From Flavobacteriaceae bacterium (GTDB lineage Bacteria > Bacteroidota > Bacteroidia > Flavobacteriales > Flavobacteriaceae), in assembly GCA_003443635.1 (NCBI GenBank), contig CP031964.1:2760321-2824320 (forward strand): 64,000 bases of DNA, written 5' to 3'. The notes beneath the pieces were generated by a model, which worked only from the letters and a program-made list of their open reading frames with translations, had not been told where the DNA came from and searched no databases. This document shows, in pieces, positions 8,093-17,534 of this stretch (position 1 is its first letter; each line of letters opens with the position of its first letter). The translations under genes and the position numbers were made by a program.

Positions 8093-8737
8093 TTAATCTT
8101 CTATTAATGCTTTATTTTTATTACGTTGTACCCAAATAATGATTCCTACAACAATTAATGCCATTGGTGATAGTAGCATAAAACCATTATCCTCATACCC
8201 TATGGCATATAATCCTGTTTTATTGATAGGGTCTCCTAATATTTTAAATCCTAATAAAGTTCCAGAACCTAATAATTCTCTAAAGAATCCTACAATAACT
8301 AATATAATGCCATAACCTAACGCATTACCTATACCATCTAAAAATGAACGCCATGCTCCATTACCTAAAGCAAAAGCTTCAAAACGTCCCATAATGATAC
8401 AGTTGGTAATAATTAAACCTACGAATACCGATAAGGTTTTACTTAGCTCATAAGCAAAAGCTTTTAATACTAAATCTACAATAATTACCAAAGCTGCAAC
8501 AACTGTTAGTTGTACAATAATTCTAATTTTAGAAGGAATAATATTCCGTATTAATGAGATCACTACATTACCTACTCCTAATACAAACAATACTGAAATA
8601 GCCATCACTATAGAGGCTTCAAGTTCTGCTGTAATTGCCAAAGCCGAACAAATTCCTAATACTTGAATTGTAATTGGATTATTATCTGCTAATGGATCTA
8701 ATATTAATTTGCTGTCTTTTTTTGAAAGTAAACCCAT
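8093..8737 (-). CDS. nqrD: Na+-translocating NADH:quinone reductase subunit D
   Basis: NqrD is the membrane partner of NqrE and a paralogue with inverted topology. The 214-residue protein contains the segments ITIQVLGICSALAIT and GLIITNCIIMGR, which carry the paired cysteines expected to hold the NqrD/NqrE iron centre. It also has RSFLDGIGNALGYG and five or six hydrophobic helices. It lies one base after nqrC and is followed by a 73-base gap before nqrE. Confidence 0.95.
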   Translation of the reverse strand: MGLLSKKDSKLILDPLADNNPITIQVLGICSALAITAELEASIVMAISVLFVLGVGNVVISLIRNIIPSKIRIIVQLTVVAALVIIVDLVLKAFAYELSKTLSVFVGLIITNCIIMGRFEAFALGNGAWRSFLDGIGNALGYGIILVIVGFFRELLGSGTLLGFKILGDPINKTGLYAIGYEDNGFMLLSPMALIVVGIIIWVQRNKNKALIED

Positions 8738-8738
8738 A

Positions 8739-9488
8739 TTAATTATTTTTTAATTGTTGAAAATAAGGCACATAAAGTTTTAAATCGCCTTTAATCATTG
8801 CTGTTACACCGTCACCCGTAATAGTTGCTCCTGCAATAGCATCTACTTCATTATCTGTTTTATCTTTATTTACAGGGTCTGCATTACCTTTAGCTACTGT
8901 AATACCTTTAAAGGTTCCATTAGACAATAAATGCTCTCCAATAAAATCGTCCATAAAAAAGCGTTGTTTAATATTAGCTCCTAATCCTGGGGTTTCTCCT
9001 TTATGGTCAAAATAAGCGCCTTGCACAACCATCTCTTCATTCATTGCTACAAACCCCCAAATAGCATCCCAAAGTCCTTTACCTCTAATTGGTGCTATAT
9101 AAAATGTTTTTCCATCTTTTTCTCCAATAAATAATGGTAAACGCCTGCTATATCCATCTTCTTTTGCCAAAGACTTTTCTTTTTTAACATCAATTAAATA
9201 AGCTTCGTTATCTTCAGTAGTTTTACCATTTTGTATTACCAATTGCTTAGTAATATATTTATCAAATTCTCCTGCTACTTTATCGGCAGAAATAAATGTT
9301 GCACTACTCTCATCATTCTCATTTACACCCATAGCATACAAAATGTTCTGTTGCTTTTCTAGGCGTCTATTTTCTGAAATCCTATCATTTAATGATGATG
9401 CTGTAAAAGCTAATAATGAGCCTACAACTATTACCATTCCTATGGCAAAAAATAGTGTATATGTATTTTTATCTGTTCTCTTTTCCAT
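8739..9488 (-). CDS. nqrC: Na+-translocating NADH:quinone reductase subunit C
   Basis: NqrC carries a covalent FMN on a periplasmic domain anchored by one helix (residues 11-32). The 249-residue length is typical. The flavinylation motif is DAIAGATITGDG, with the modified threonine predicted at T222; the usual serine in SGAT is alanine here (AGAT). GLWDAIWGFVA and GETPGLGANI are further family signatures. ApbE encoded at 2078-3055 should attach the flavin. The gene sits two bases after nqrB. Confidence 0.96.
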   Translation of the reverse strand: MEKRTDKNTYTLFFAIGMVIVVGSLLAFTASSLNDRISENRRLEKQQNILYAMGVNENDESSATFISADKVAGEFDKYITKQLVIQNGKTTEDNEAYLIDVKKEKSLAKEDGYSRRLPLFIGEKDGKTFYIAPIRGKGLWDAIWGFVAMNEEMVVQGAYFDHKGETPGLGANIKQRFFMDDFIGEHLLSNGTFKGITVAKGNADPVNKDKTDNEVDAIAGATITGDGVTAMIKGDLKLYVPYFQQLKNN

Positions 9489-9490
9489 CG

Positions 9491-10717
9491 TTATGCAACT
9501 TTAGATTTTAAACGTTTCATTCTTCTCTTTACATTACCTTGTACTACGTAATGGTCAATGGTTGGAGCAAACACATTCATTAACAAAATAGCCAACATTA
9601 CTCCTTCTGGGTATGCTGGATTAAATACACGAATCATGATAGAGATAAATCCTATTAAAAACCCGTAAATCCATTTTCCTTTATTGGTTTGTGATGCTGT
9701 TACTGGATCGGTAGCCATAAACACTGTACCAAAAGCAAACCCTCCAATTAATAAATGATGCCAAAATGGTGTATTCATCAATCCGTAAAACTTGCTTGTT
9801 TCTGAAATTATTCCTGCATCAGCCACTGCATTAAAAATTAATCCCATTGCTAAGGCCCCTAATACAGAAGATAACATAATTCTCCAGCTCCCTATTTTTG
9901 AAAAGATTAAAAACAGCCCTCCTAATAAAATAAGTAGTGTTGACGTTTCTCCTACTGAGCCAGGTATAATTCCATAGAACATATCTAACCAATCATGCCC
10001 TAATGCTCCTTTATTCTGTGCTAAGCTTCCTAATATTGTTTCTCCAGAAATTGCATCTAAATTTGCTCCAGCTGCAATTTCGTTCGTTCGCTCAACTGCG
10101 CCTTCTACCCATACTTTATCTCCCGACATCCAAGTTGGATATGCAAAGAATAAAAAGGCACGTATAGTTAGTGCAGGATTTAAGATATTCATTCCTGTAC
10201 CTCCAAATACCTCTTTACCAATGACAACTCCAAAAATAACTGCTACAGAAAGCATCCATAATGGAATATCTATTGGTACAATAAGTGGTACTAACATTCC
10301 TGTAACTAAGTATCCCTCTTCTACTTCATGACCTTTAATCATTGCGAATACAAACTCTACAGCTAGACCAACTCCATAAGATACGATTACTAACGGTAAG
10401 ATTTTCCATAAACCAACAACAAGGTTATCTATTGTCCAGAATGATGCTCCAAAAAACCCACTAGCATTTTGAATTTCTCCTAAAGCAAGGTAATGTTGGT
10501 ATCCTGCATTAAACATTCCAAAAATCAAACAAGGAATCATCGCCATAATTACAATGTTCATTGTTCTTTTTAAATCATCCGCTGCTTTTATATGAGTTCC
10601 ATTATGGGTTGTCTCATTTGGCATATATAAAAAAGTATGAATCGCATTAAACGCAGGGGCCATTTTAGTTCCCTTATACTTTTCTTTTAAGTTATGTAAA
10701 TTACTTTTTAAACCCAT
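9491..10717 (-). CDS. nqrB: Na+-translocating NADH:quinone reductase subunit B
   Basis: NqrB is the large membrane subunit of the sodium pump, binding covalent FMN and riboflavin. The 408-residue protein has about ten hydrophobic helices. Family segments are HIKAADDLKRTM, GKEVFGGTGMNILNPAL and FMATDPVTASQTNKGKWIYGF. The covalent FMN site is predicted at T227 in DAISGET, where glutamate replaces the alanine of the usual SGAT. The start overlaps the stop of nqrA by one base. Confidence 0.96.
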   Translation of the reverse strand: MGLKSNLHNLKEKYKGTKMAPAFNAIHTFLYMPNETTHNGTHIKAADDLKRTMNIVIMAMIPCLIFGMFNAGYQHYLALGEIQNASGFFGASFWTIDNLVVGLWKILPLVIVSYGVGLAVEFVFAMIKGHEVEEGYLVTGMLVPLIVPIDIPLWMLSVAVIFGVVIGKEVFGGTGMNILNPALTIRAFLFFAYPTWMSGDKVWVEGAVERTNEIAAGANLDAISGETILGSLAQNKGALGHDWLDMFYGIIPGSVGETSTLLILLGGLFLIFSKIGSWRIMLSSVLGALAMGLIFNAVADAGIISETSKFYGLMNTPFWHHLLIGGFAFGTVFMATDPVTASQTNKGKWIYGFLIGFISIMIRVFNPAYPEGVMLAILLMNVFAPTIDHYVVQGNVKRRMKRLKSKVA

Positions 10718-12072
10718 TATCCTATCTCTTTAAGCATTAAGTCTAATCCTTCTCTTATAATTTTTTGATGTGGTTGTTTAGATACACATACAAATTCTGT
10801 TAAAGCAAAATCTTCTGGTCCTACTTCGTACATTCCTAAAGCTTCCATTTCATCCAAATCTTTATACATACATGCCTTTAAGATTTGCATTGGAAAAATA
10901 TCTAACGGAAATACCTCTTCATAAGTACCTGTAGTTACAAAAGCACGATGTTCTCCATTAGTATTTGTATTTAAGTCGTAAGATTTTTTAGGTGATAACC
11001 AAGAAAACGTTAATGCTCTAGATATTGATATTTTATTAAACACAGGTTTATTCCATCCAAAAAACTCATAATCATCTCCTTCAGGAATTACAGTAATAAC
11101 ATTACTATAATAATCTAAACTTCCATCTGGTTGTATTTGCTTTCCGCTAAGTACATTTCCAGAAATAATACGATCATTCCCATCTTTTTCAACTCCCTTA
11201 TCGTAAATCATCGTAGCTACCTCAGCACCTATTTTAGTTCTAAAATATCTTGGTTCTTTTACAGACGATCCAACTAATGCGATAATACGTTCAGCATTAA
11301 ACTTTCCTGTAAGTAACAATTCTCCAATAATGACAAGGTCTTGTGGGTTTATAGTCCACACTACTTCTCCTTTATTTACTGGGTCGATTTTATTAATCTG
11401 TGTTCCTACATTTCCAGAAGGATGAGGTCCAGAAACTTTATGTAATGTAATGCCTGATAATTCAGATAGTGGAGAATTTCCGTCTTTACCAACAGAAACA
11501 TGTACTTTACCATCTGTTAATTTTCCTAGAGCAGTAACAGCAGCTTGTAATTCTGCTTTTTTACCTTGTAGTGTATGATCGTAATCTGCTGCTAAAGGCG
11601 CACTCGCATATCCTGAAATAAATATTGCTTTTGGGGTTGCTTCTGGATTAGCAATAACGTCATAAGGGCGTTGTTTTATAAAAGCCCAACAGCCTGATGT
11701 TTGCAAATGTTGCTTTAAATCATCTACTTTTCCATCATTTAAATTAAAGATACCCGCATCTTGGTATACTTGTTCTTTATCTGCTTGAATTTTAACAGCT
11801 AAAATTTTACGTTTTTCTCCACGTGTAATTTCCATCACTTCTCCAGAAACTGGAGAAACAAATTTTATGTTTTCGTTAGATTTATCAAAAAACACAGGTT
11901 CTCCTGCTTTTACTTTTGATCCAACTTTAACAATCATTTTAGGAATAATGCTGTGGAAATCTTCAGGTCTTAAAGTATAAAAGTTGCTTAAGATAGCATT
12001 TTCAGTAGTCTTTTTCGCTACACCTTTAAGTTTAATGTCTAGACCTTTTTTAATACGAATGTCGTTTGACAT
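10717..12072 (-). CDS. nqrA: Na+-translocating NADH:quinone reductase subunit A
   Basis: NqrA is the cytoplasmic quinone-associated subunit, related to RnfC but without its iron-sulfur domain. The 451-residue length fits. Recognisable parts are the N-terminal KKGLDIKLKGVA, VSPVSGEVMEITRGEKRK, the central SGPHPSGNVGTQINKI and the late FPMQILKACMYKDLDEMEALGMYEVGPEDFAL. It heads the operon, and two -7-like promoter boxes sit 37-53 bases upstream. Confidence 0.96.
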   Translation of the reverse strand: MSNDIRIKKGLDIKLKGVAKKTTENAILSNFYTLRPEDFHSIIPKMIVKVGSKVKAGEPVFFDKSNENIKFVSPVSGEVMEITRGEKRKILAVKIQADKEQVYQDAGIFNLNDGKVDDLKQHLQTSGCWAFIKQRPYDVIANPEATPKAIFISGYASAPLAADYDHTLQGKKAELQAAVTALGKLTDGKVHVSVGKDGNSPLSELSGITLHKVSGPHPSGNVGTQINKIDPVNKGEVVWTINPQDLVIIGELLLTGKFNAERIIALVGSSVKEPRYFRTKIGAEVATMIYDKGVEKDGNDRIISGNVLSGKQIQPDGSLDYYSNVITVIPEGDDYEFFGWNKPVFNKISISRALTFSWLSPKKSYDLNTNTNGEHRAFVTTGTYEEVFPLDIFPMQILKACMYKDLDEMEALGMYEVGPEDFALTEFVCVSKQPHQKIIREGLDLMLKEIG

Positions 12073-12109
12073 ATTTTTATTATTGAGATTAATTGTCCAA
12101 AAATCGGTG

Positions 12110-12125
12110 CAAATTTACAAATTTA
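12110..12125 (-). promoter_or_regulatory. tandem -7 boxes upstream of nqrA
   Basis: Read on the minus strand, TAAATTTG occurs twice in a row (12125-12118 and 12117-12110), both fitting TAnnTTTG. They precede the nqrA start by 37-53 bases, a suitable leader length. No clear -33 TTTG is seen at the right spacing. The divergent plug gene starts at 12231. Confidence 0.45.
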
Positions 12126-12230
12126 TAATACAGCTTTCATAATAAAAACTCATAAATTTAAACGATGCCTTAGCACATAATTTTTAGGTATAAAATTTGT
12201 TTATATTTACAATCAAAACTAAAGTATTAA

Positions 12231-13478
12231 ATGGCATTTAACCTTAAAATTATCTTATTTTTTTTAATATGTTCACCTTTTATTTATGGGCAAATAAATG
12301 AGGTAAATCCACCTGATTTTATCAAAACAATTACTTTTAAAAGTAACACTAATGAAAGTCAACTTCCTATTCTAAAATTAGGAGAACGTTTAAACCTAGA
12401 GTTTGATGCTTTAAATGGAGATGAAGATGATTATTATTATGTAATTGAACATTTTAATTTTGATTGGACACCTTCAATTTTAATGAAACAGGAATATATA
12501 GATGGCTTTGATAATTTGCGTATTAGAGATTATGAAAATTCCTTTAACACTTATCAAATTTTTTCACATTATCAATTGCAAATACCTAACCCTCAAACAC
12601 GCTTAAGAGTTACAGGAAATTATCTTATTAAGATTTTTAATAGTGATGATGAACTTATGTTTAGTAGAAAATTTATGGTGTTTGAGGAAAAAACATCTGT
12701 AGCTATAACTATAAGACGTTCCAGGGATGTTAGTTCTATCAATCAAAAACAAGTTGTAGATTTTAGAGTCAATTCTCCTATTAAAGCATTGGTTAATCCA
12801 ATGCAGACGGTTAAAACTGTAGTGATCCAAAATAACAATTTAAGAAATGTAGTTAATACTTTAAAACCTAAATACACTATTGGTAATGACCTCATTTATC
12901 AACAGAATAATGCATCTAGTTTTTGGGGAGGTAACGAATATCTTTTCTTTGAGAACAAAGATATTAGAGGTGCTACTTCTGCTATCCAATATATAGATTT
13001 AAAAGATTTATATCATAATTACTTATATGACGATCAGGTTAGAGCAAATCGTCCTTACACTTTTAATCCTGATATAAATGGTAATTTTTTAATTACTGCT
13101 TTAAATACAGATAATCTCGCTCTAGAAGCCGATTATGCAGTTATTCATTTTTCTTTATTACAATCTGAATTACCAGATGGAAAGGAAATTTATGTTTATG
13201 GTAATTTTAATAATTATGGATTGGACGATTCTAATAAAATGATTTATAACAATCGTACAAAAAAGTATGAAGCAGCATTACTTTTTAAACAAGGGTTTTA
13301 CAATTACAAATATGTTGTAGTAGATAAAAATGGAGATCTAGATGAAGGTGCTATAAGTGGTAACTTTGACGAAACAGAAAACAATTATAAGGTTTTGGTT
13401 TATTATAGAGCATTAGGAGAGCGTTACGATCGTATTATTGGTTTTGGAGAAGCTAATTCTGTTAATATCACTAATTAA
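12231..13478 (+). CDS. type IX secretion plug protein (DUF5103)
   Basis: This 415-residue secreted protein (signal peptide to about residue 20, cut after FIYG) matches DUF5103. That family includes the Flavobacterium plug protein found closing the periplasmic side of the giant SprA translocon. The N-terminal half has the QINEVNPPDFIKTITF and FNFDWTPSILMKQEYIDGF segments of the plug domain. The C-terminal part (about 300-385: ANRPYTFNPDINGNF, YVYGNFNNYG) resembles a beta-sandwich seen in related proteins. The gene is divergent from nqrA and single. It implies a type IX secretion system; its core genes are not in this window. Confidence 0.85.
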   Translation: MAFNLKIILFFLICSPFIYGQINEVNPPDFIKTITFKSNTNESQLPILKLGERLNLEFDALNGDEDDYYYVIEHFNFDWTPSILMKQEYIDGFDNLRIRDYENSFNTYQIFSHYQLQIPNPQTRLRVTGNYLIKIFNSDDELMFSRKFMVFEEKTSVAITIRRSRDVSSINQKQVVDFRVNSPIKALVNPMQTVKTVVIQNNNLRNVVNTLKPKYTIGNDLIYQQNNASSFWGGNEYLFFENKDIRGATSAIQYIDLKDLYHNYLYDDQVRANRPYTFNPDINGNFLITALNTDNLALEADYAVIHFSLLQSELPDGKEIYVYGNFNNYGLDDSNKMIYNNRTKKYEAALLFKQGFYNYKYVVVDKNGDLDEGAISGNFDETENNYKVLVYYRALGERYDRIIGFGEANSVNITN

Positions 13479-13555
13479 ATGAAATAAAGTTTCATTTTTT
13501 TCGTCAAAGCTAAATATATAATGATTTCATACTAATATTTTATTATATTAGACCA

Positions 13556-13942
13556 ATGGTAGAGCAAGTTACAAGAGGGATCAAAATTTCTGTAGAGACA
13601 AGTTTTGAAGGCACATTTTATAAAAATTATAAAGTGCTATACTCTTTTGGTTATAAAGTAACAATTGAAAATCAGAGTAGTTATTCTGTACAACTAGATT
13701 CTAGGCATTGGGAAATTTATGATGCTTTAAACAATATTGAAATAGTTGATGGCGAAGGTGTTATTGGTCAGAAACCCATATTAGAGCCTCGAGAATCCCA
13801 CACGTATACTTCTGGATGTTTGTTATCATCTCCTTTTGGAGCTATGGATGGATATTATAAAATGATTAGTCTTTCTTCTGGGGAACAGTTTAGAGTTATG
13901 ATTCCTAGTTTTAAATTGAACGCTCCAGTGGCGCTAAACTAA
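13556..13942 (+). CDS. apaG: ApaG domain protein
   Basis: The 128-residue product is a single ApaG (DUF525) domain with a fibronectin-like beta fold, known from Co2+/Mg2+ efflux-linked proteins and from the C-terminus of an F-box protein. Diagnostic segments are YTIENQSS-like VTIENQSSYSVQL, the WEIYD region, GVIGQKP and the closing LSSPFGAMDGYYKM. Length is normal. It converges with the DUF6695 gene and overlaps it by 32 bases at the 3' ends. The biological role in this organism is uncertain. Confidence 0.92.
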   Translation: MVEQVTRGIKISVETSFEGTFYKNYKVLYSFGYKVTIENQSSYSVQLDSRHWEIYDALNNIEIVDGEGVIGQKPILEPRESHTYTSGCLLSSPFGAMDGYYKMISLSSGEQFRVMIPSFKLNAPVALN

Positions 13943-14933
13943 ACCTTTTCACAAAACTAAATTTATACAAATTCCCATTTTGTCTTATATGACATATGTT
14001 ACAATTTGAATAATGGTCAAATTGATATTCACTATCATAATCAAAAGTTTCATCTTCTACTTTAAAAATAGCATCAACATCTACACCTATAGCAGAAATA
14101 CGTCGGTAACGGTATTCGTTTTTAATATCTGTTCTGTGTAATTCAAACCAAGCGCCAGCACCTATACCTCCTAACCATTGTGCATTTTTACAAAGTCCTT
14201 CGACTGGTTTTGGTTCTAAATTACCTTTATAATTTGGAGAATGCTCTTTTAAAGGGTCTCTAAAATATTTTAAGTTTTCTCCTTTAATAGTTGATTTAAA
14301 TTCTGAAAAACTTCCTTCTGGGGATACTTCATAAACCATTCCTTTAGTATCTGCTAAAATTGGATTAGCTACAGTACTAGGAGTAAATCTATTTGTGATC
14401 GTTAATCTTTTTTTGATCTTTTTATTAGTTGTAGAAGCAATAATTGTATCTGTTACAAATCGTGAGCAATTTGTTGCGCTTTTGAGGAAAGCACCATAGC
14501 GAATAAAATAAGCTTCTTTTAATTCTGAAATAAACGCTTTAGCCTTGCTATAATCAATTTCATCACAAACTGATGCTACTAATTTTCCTTCTCCATGTGT
14601 TAATTTAGGATTAGTTGCTAAAAAATGAAGTACTTCTTTTAGATTTCTTATTTCTCCATTAACCATTTTTATTTTTAGAGAAAAATCTAATTCATAATCG
14701 GTATCTTTAGAACGTACACGACCATTAGGCCATGTTGTAATATAACGTCCAAAATCATGATAATCATAAGCTCCAGTCTTCTTATTGATAAGTAATAAAG
14801 CTGCATGACCAGCTCTAATATACCCTTTTTTACCTAAACCTATAAATCTTAATAATGGTGAATACCACTCTGTTGCGAGCTTTACGATCGTTTCCGGGTA
14901 AGCCAACGATAAAATAATTCCAGAATTATTCAT
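13911..14933 (-). CDS. DUF6695 family protein
   Basis: This 340-residue protein has no signal peptide or membrane helix. The N-terminal half contains GYIRAGHAALLLINKKTG and FLKSATNCSRFVTDTI. The paired H (about 42) and C (about 160) with an asparagine beside it resemble the His/Cys layout of NlpC/P60-type or LRAT-like papain-fold proteins. That resemblance is an inference; the family label DUF6695 is from memory of flavobacterial annotations. It overlaps the NRDE gene by eight bases, so both are probably translated from one message. Confidence 0.6.
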   Translation of the reverse strand: MNNSGIILSLAYPETIVKLATEWYSPLLRFIGLGKKGYIRAGHAALLLINKKTGAYDYHDFGRYITTWPNGRVRSKDTDYELDFSLKIKMVNGEIRNLKEVLHFLATNPKLTHGEGKLVASVCDEIDYSKAKAFISELKEAYFIRYGAFLKSATNCSRFVTDTIIASTTNKKIKKRLTITNRFTPSTVANPILADTKGMVYEVSPEGSFSEFKSTIKGENLKYFRDPLKEHSPNYKGNLEPKPVEGLCKNAQWLGGIGAGAWFELHRTDIKNEYRYRRISAIGVDVDAIFKVEDETFDYDSEYQFDHYSNCNICHIRQNGNLYKFSFVKRFSLAPLERSI

Positions 14934-15651
14934 TTACAGTTACTAACGTTTTAAACGATTTAGATGTTGTTGTATTATTTTTAAGACTAAGGTAATCCAT
15001 TTTTACAATACCATCTGTTTTTTCAACTTGGGTAACACTAGTAGTCTTAACGTCACCTCTATCCATAATAACACCATATTCTTTATTTTCGAGACCAGCA
15101 GTTTTATGAAACTCCAATATAGATTCTGCATTTAAATCATTATTTTCTTTATAAGCATTAAACCAAGACAAACGATCTTGTTTCATTTCATTTGAATATA
15201 ATGTTGAAGATGACCATATTTTTGGTTCTATAGGTAACTTATTAAAATATTTTTGAGCGCCATCCCAAACAAGTTCAAAAAAACGAAGTTTATTATTCCA
15301 ATCTGCAATAACCAATGTAAATGGCTCTACATTATCAAGATCATATTCTTCAATTGCTAGTACAATATCATCTGTAGCTAGCAAGTCTTTTACTACAACA
15401 CCTCTACTAACTCTGTATGTAGATTCTTTAACATGACATATAAAACCACCATTAAGCAAACAAATTAATCTATTTTTTTCACTTAATCCAATCCAAGTTC
15501 CTCCTCCTTTTTCATCTTTAGGAAATAACATTTTCACGTTATTTATACTATAAAAATCGGGCGTAAGTGGGATTCTATCTGGTGCTTCATCTCTATTAGA
15601 GGTTAACACAAAATCATCTCCACCTTTAGGAATAATTGTTACTGTACACAT
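14926..15651 (-). CDS. NRDE (TANGO2-like) family protein
   Basis: This 241-residue protein begins with MCTVTI and then carries the family signature NRDE (FVLTSNRDE), with C2 at the position used as an N-terminal nucleophile in Ntn-type hydrolases. GGGTWIGL and ICLLNGG further support the NRDE/TANGO2 call. Family members are found in bacteria and in eukaryotic secretory pathway studies; the reaction is not settled. The start at MCTV is certain because C2 must follow the initiator. It is the first gene of a two-gene operon with the DUF6695 gene. Confidence 0.85.
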   Translation of the reverse strand: MCTVTIIPKGGDDFVLTSNRDEAPDRIPLTPDFYSINNVKMLFPKDEKGGGTWIGLSEKNRLICLLNGGFICHVKESTYRVSRGVVVKDLLATDDIVLAIEEYDLDNVEPFTLVIADWNNKLRFFELVWDGAQKYFNKLPIEPKIWSSSTLYSNEMKQDRLSWFNAYKENNDLNAESILEFHKTAGLENKEYGVIMDRGDVKTTSVTQVEKTDGIVKMDYLSLKNNTTTSKSFKTLVTVNE

Positions 15652-15754
15652 ACAATTTACTAGTCTAAAATACGGGCGGCAACTTACAAAAAATAACTAA
15701 GATTTTAACGCTGTTTTAGCAATACTATAAATTAAAATGTCATCAAAAAAATTG

Positions 15755-15762
15755 TAACTTTG
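15755..15762 (+). promoter_or_regulatory. -7 promoter box of pruA
   Basis: TAACTTTG matches TAnnTTTG and lies 38 bases before the pruA ATG. No strong -33 element is visible. The leader between them is A-rich, as is common for Bacteroidota genes without a Shine-Dalgarno site. Confidence 0.5.
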
Positions 15763-15800
15763 CGATTCATTTTTTTACAAATCACAAACAAAAAATAATT

Positions 15801-17429
15801 ATGGGAAAAGGCTTTTTTAATGTACCAATTGCAGTAAATGAACCTGTTAAGGGTTATGCTCCTGGGTCTCCAGAACGTGCTGCTGTATTAGAAGCATATA
15901 ACGAGATGTTTAATAATACTGTTGATGTACCTTTATATATAAATGGTAAAGGCGTTAAAACTGGTAATACAAGAACAATGTCTCCACCTCATGATCACAA
16001 ACATAATGTTGGACAATATCATCTTGCTGAAAAATCTCATGTTGAGGATGCTATTGCTACAGCATTAGAAGCAAGAAAAACTTGGTCTCAATTACCTTGG
16101 GAGCAACGTGCTGGTATCTTTTTAAAAGCTGCAGAATTGATTGCTGGACCTTATCGTGCAAAAATAAATGCAGCAACCATGATTGCACAATCTAAAACAG
16201 TACATCAAGCCGAAATAGATGCTGCTTGTGAGTTTATAGATTTCTTACGTTTTAACGTACAGTTCATGACTGAAATCTACAATGATCAACCAGCAAGTAC
16301 TAGTGATGCTTGGAATCGCTTAGAGTACAGACCTCTTGAAGGTTTTACATATGCTGTCACTCCTTTTAACTTTACAGCTATCGCAGGAAACTTGCCATCA
16401 TGTATGGCTTTAATGGGTAATGTGGTGGTTTGGAAACCTAGTGATAGCCAAGTATTTTCTGCAAAAGTTATTATGGATGTCTTTAAAGAAGCAGGTGTAC
16501 CGGATGGTGTTATTAATGTAGTTTTTGGTGATCCAGTAATGATTACAGAGACTGTATTAGCAAGTCCAGATTTTTCAGGATTACACTTTACAGGCTCTAC
16601 TTTTATTTTTAAAGAATTATGGAAACAAATAGGAAATAACATTCATAATTATAAAACATATCCTAGAATTGTTGGAGAAACGGGTGGTAAAGATTTTATT
16701 GTTGCACATAAATCTGCTAATGCAAAACAAGTAGCTACAGCTATTGTAAGAGGTGCTTTTGAGTTTCAGGGGCAAAAATGTAGTGCAGCCTCCAGAGCTT
16801 ATATTCCAAAAAGTATGTGGAATGAGGTTAAAAATTATATTATAGAAGATGTTAATTCTTTTAAAATGGGGTCTCCTGGAGATCTAAGCAATTTTATTAC
16901 TGCAGTGATCCATGAAGGATCTTTTGATAAATTAGCTAAATATTTAGATCAGGCGAAGGCAGATGAAGGTGCAGAAATTATTGTTGGTGGTGGTTATGAC
17001 AAAAGCAAAGGTTACTTTATAGAACCTACAGTTATTGTAGCTGATGATCCAAAATACACAACAATGTGTGATGAGTTATTTGGTCCAGTTATTACAATTT
17101 ATGTATATGAAGATGATGCTTATGCTGAAACATTGGAATTAGTAGATCAAACGAGTGAGTATGCCTTAACTGGCGCTATACTTTCGACAGATCGTTATGC
17201 TGTAGAACAAGCCACAAAAGCATTACAAAACTGTGCTGGAAACTTTTATATAAATGACAAGCCAACTGGTGCAGTTGTTGGACAACAACCGTTTGGTGGT
17301 GCCAGAGCTTCTGGAACTAATGATAAAGCTGGTAGTGCTCAAAACTTATTACGTTGGGTATCTCCACGAATGATAAAAGAAACTTTTGTGACTCCTGTAG
17401 ATTACAGATATCCATTTTTAGGAGAATAA
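15801..17429 (+). CDS. pruA: L-glutamate gamma-semialdehyde dehydrogenase
   Basis: This enzyme (1-pyrroline-5-carboxylate dehydrogenase) oxidises glutamate semialdehyde to glutamate with NAD, the second step of proline breakdown. The 542-residue protein is the stand-alone type, without a proline dehydrogenase domain. The catalytic cysteine is C327 in FQGQKCSAASRA and the general base is E293 in VGETGGKDF. FTGSTFIF and GQQPFGGARASGTNDKAG are further family marks. It has its own promoter box and a perfect-palindrome terminator, so it is a single-gene unit. No putA is in the window. Confidence 0.96.
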   Translation: MGKGFFNVPIAVNEPVKGYAPGSPERAAVLEAYNEMFNNTVDVPLYINGKGVKTGNTRTMSPPHDHKHNVGQYHLAEKSHVEDAIATALEARKTWSQLPWEQRAGIFLKAAELIAGPYRAKINAATMIAQSKTVHQAEIDAACEFIDFLRFNVQFMTEIYNDQPASTSDAWNRLEYRPLEGFTYAVTPFNFTAIAGNLPSCMALMGNVVVWKPSDSQVFSAKVIMDVFKEAGVPDGVINVVFGDPVMITETVLASPDFSGLHFTGSTFIFKELWKQIGNNIHNYKTYPRIVGETGGKDFIVAHKSANAKQVATAIVRGAFEFQGQKCSAASRAYIPKSMWNEVKNYIIEDVNSFKMGSPGDLSNFITAVIHEGSFDKLAKYLDQAKADEGAEIIVGGGYDKSKGYFIEPTVIVADDPKYTTMCDELFGPVITIYVYEDDAYAETLELVDQTSEYALTGAILSTDRYAVEQATKALQNCAGNFYINDKPTGAVVGQQPFGGARASGTNDKAGSAQNLLRWVSPRMIKETFVTPVDYRYPFLGE

Positions 17430-17451
17430 ACAATATTTTTTTACAATTTTT

Positions 17452-17485
17452 AAAAATCCTATTATCTATAGATAATAGGATTTTT
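17452..17485 (+). terminator. perfect-palindrome terminator after pruA
   Basis: Bases 17452-17468 and 17469-17485 are exact reverse complements: AAAAATCCTATTATCTA followed by its mirror. This gives a 34-base palindrome ending in a T run. It starts 22 bases after the pruA stop. The long stem and flanking A and T runs let it work in both directions. Confidence 0.9.
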
Positions 17486-17534
17486 TATATATTATAGTTT
17501 CATTCTAATGAATGTAGAAACAATACAATAAAAG

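Noticed and set aside
16286-16642. 118-codon minus-strand frame inside pruA
   Set aside because: It is antisense to a highly conserved dehydrogenase region and has no independent support.
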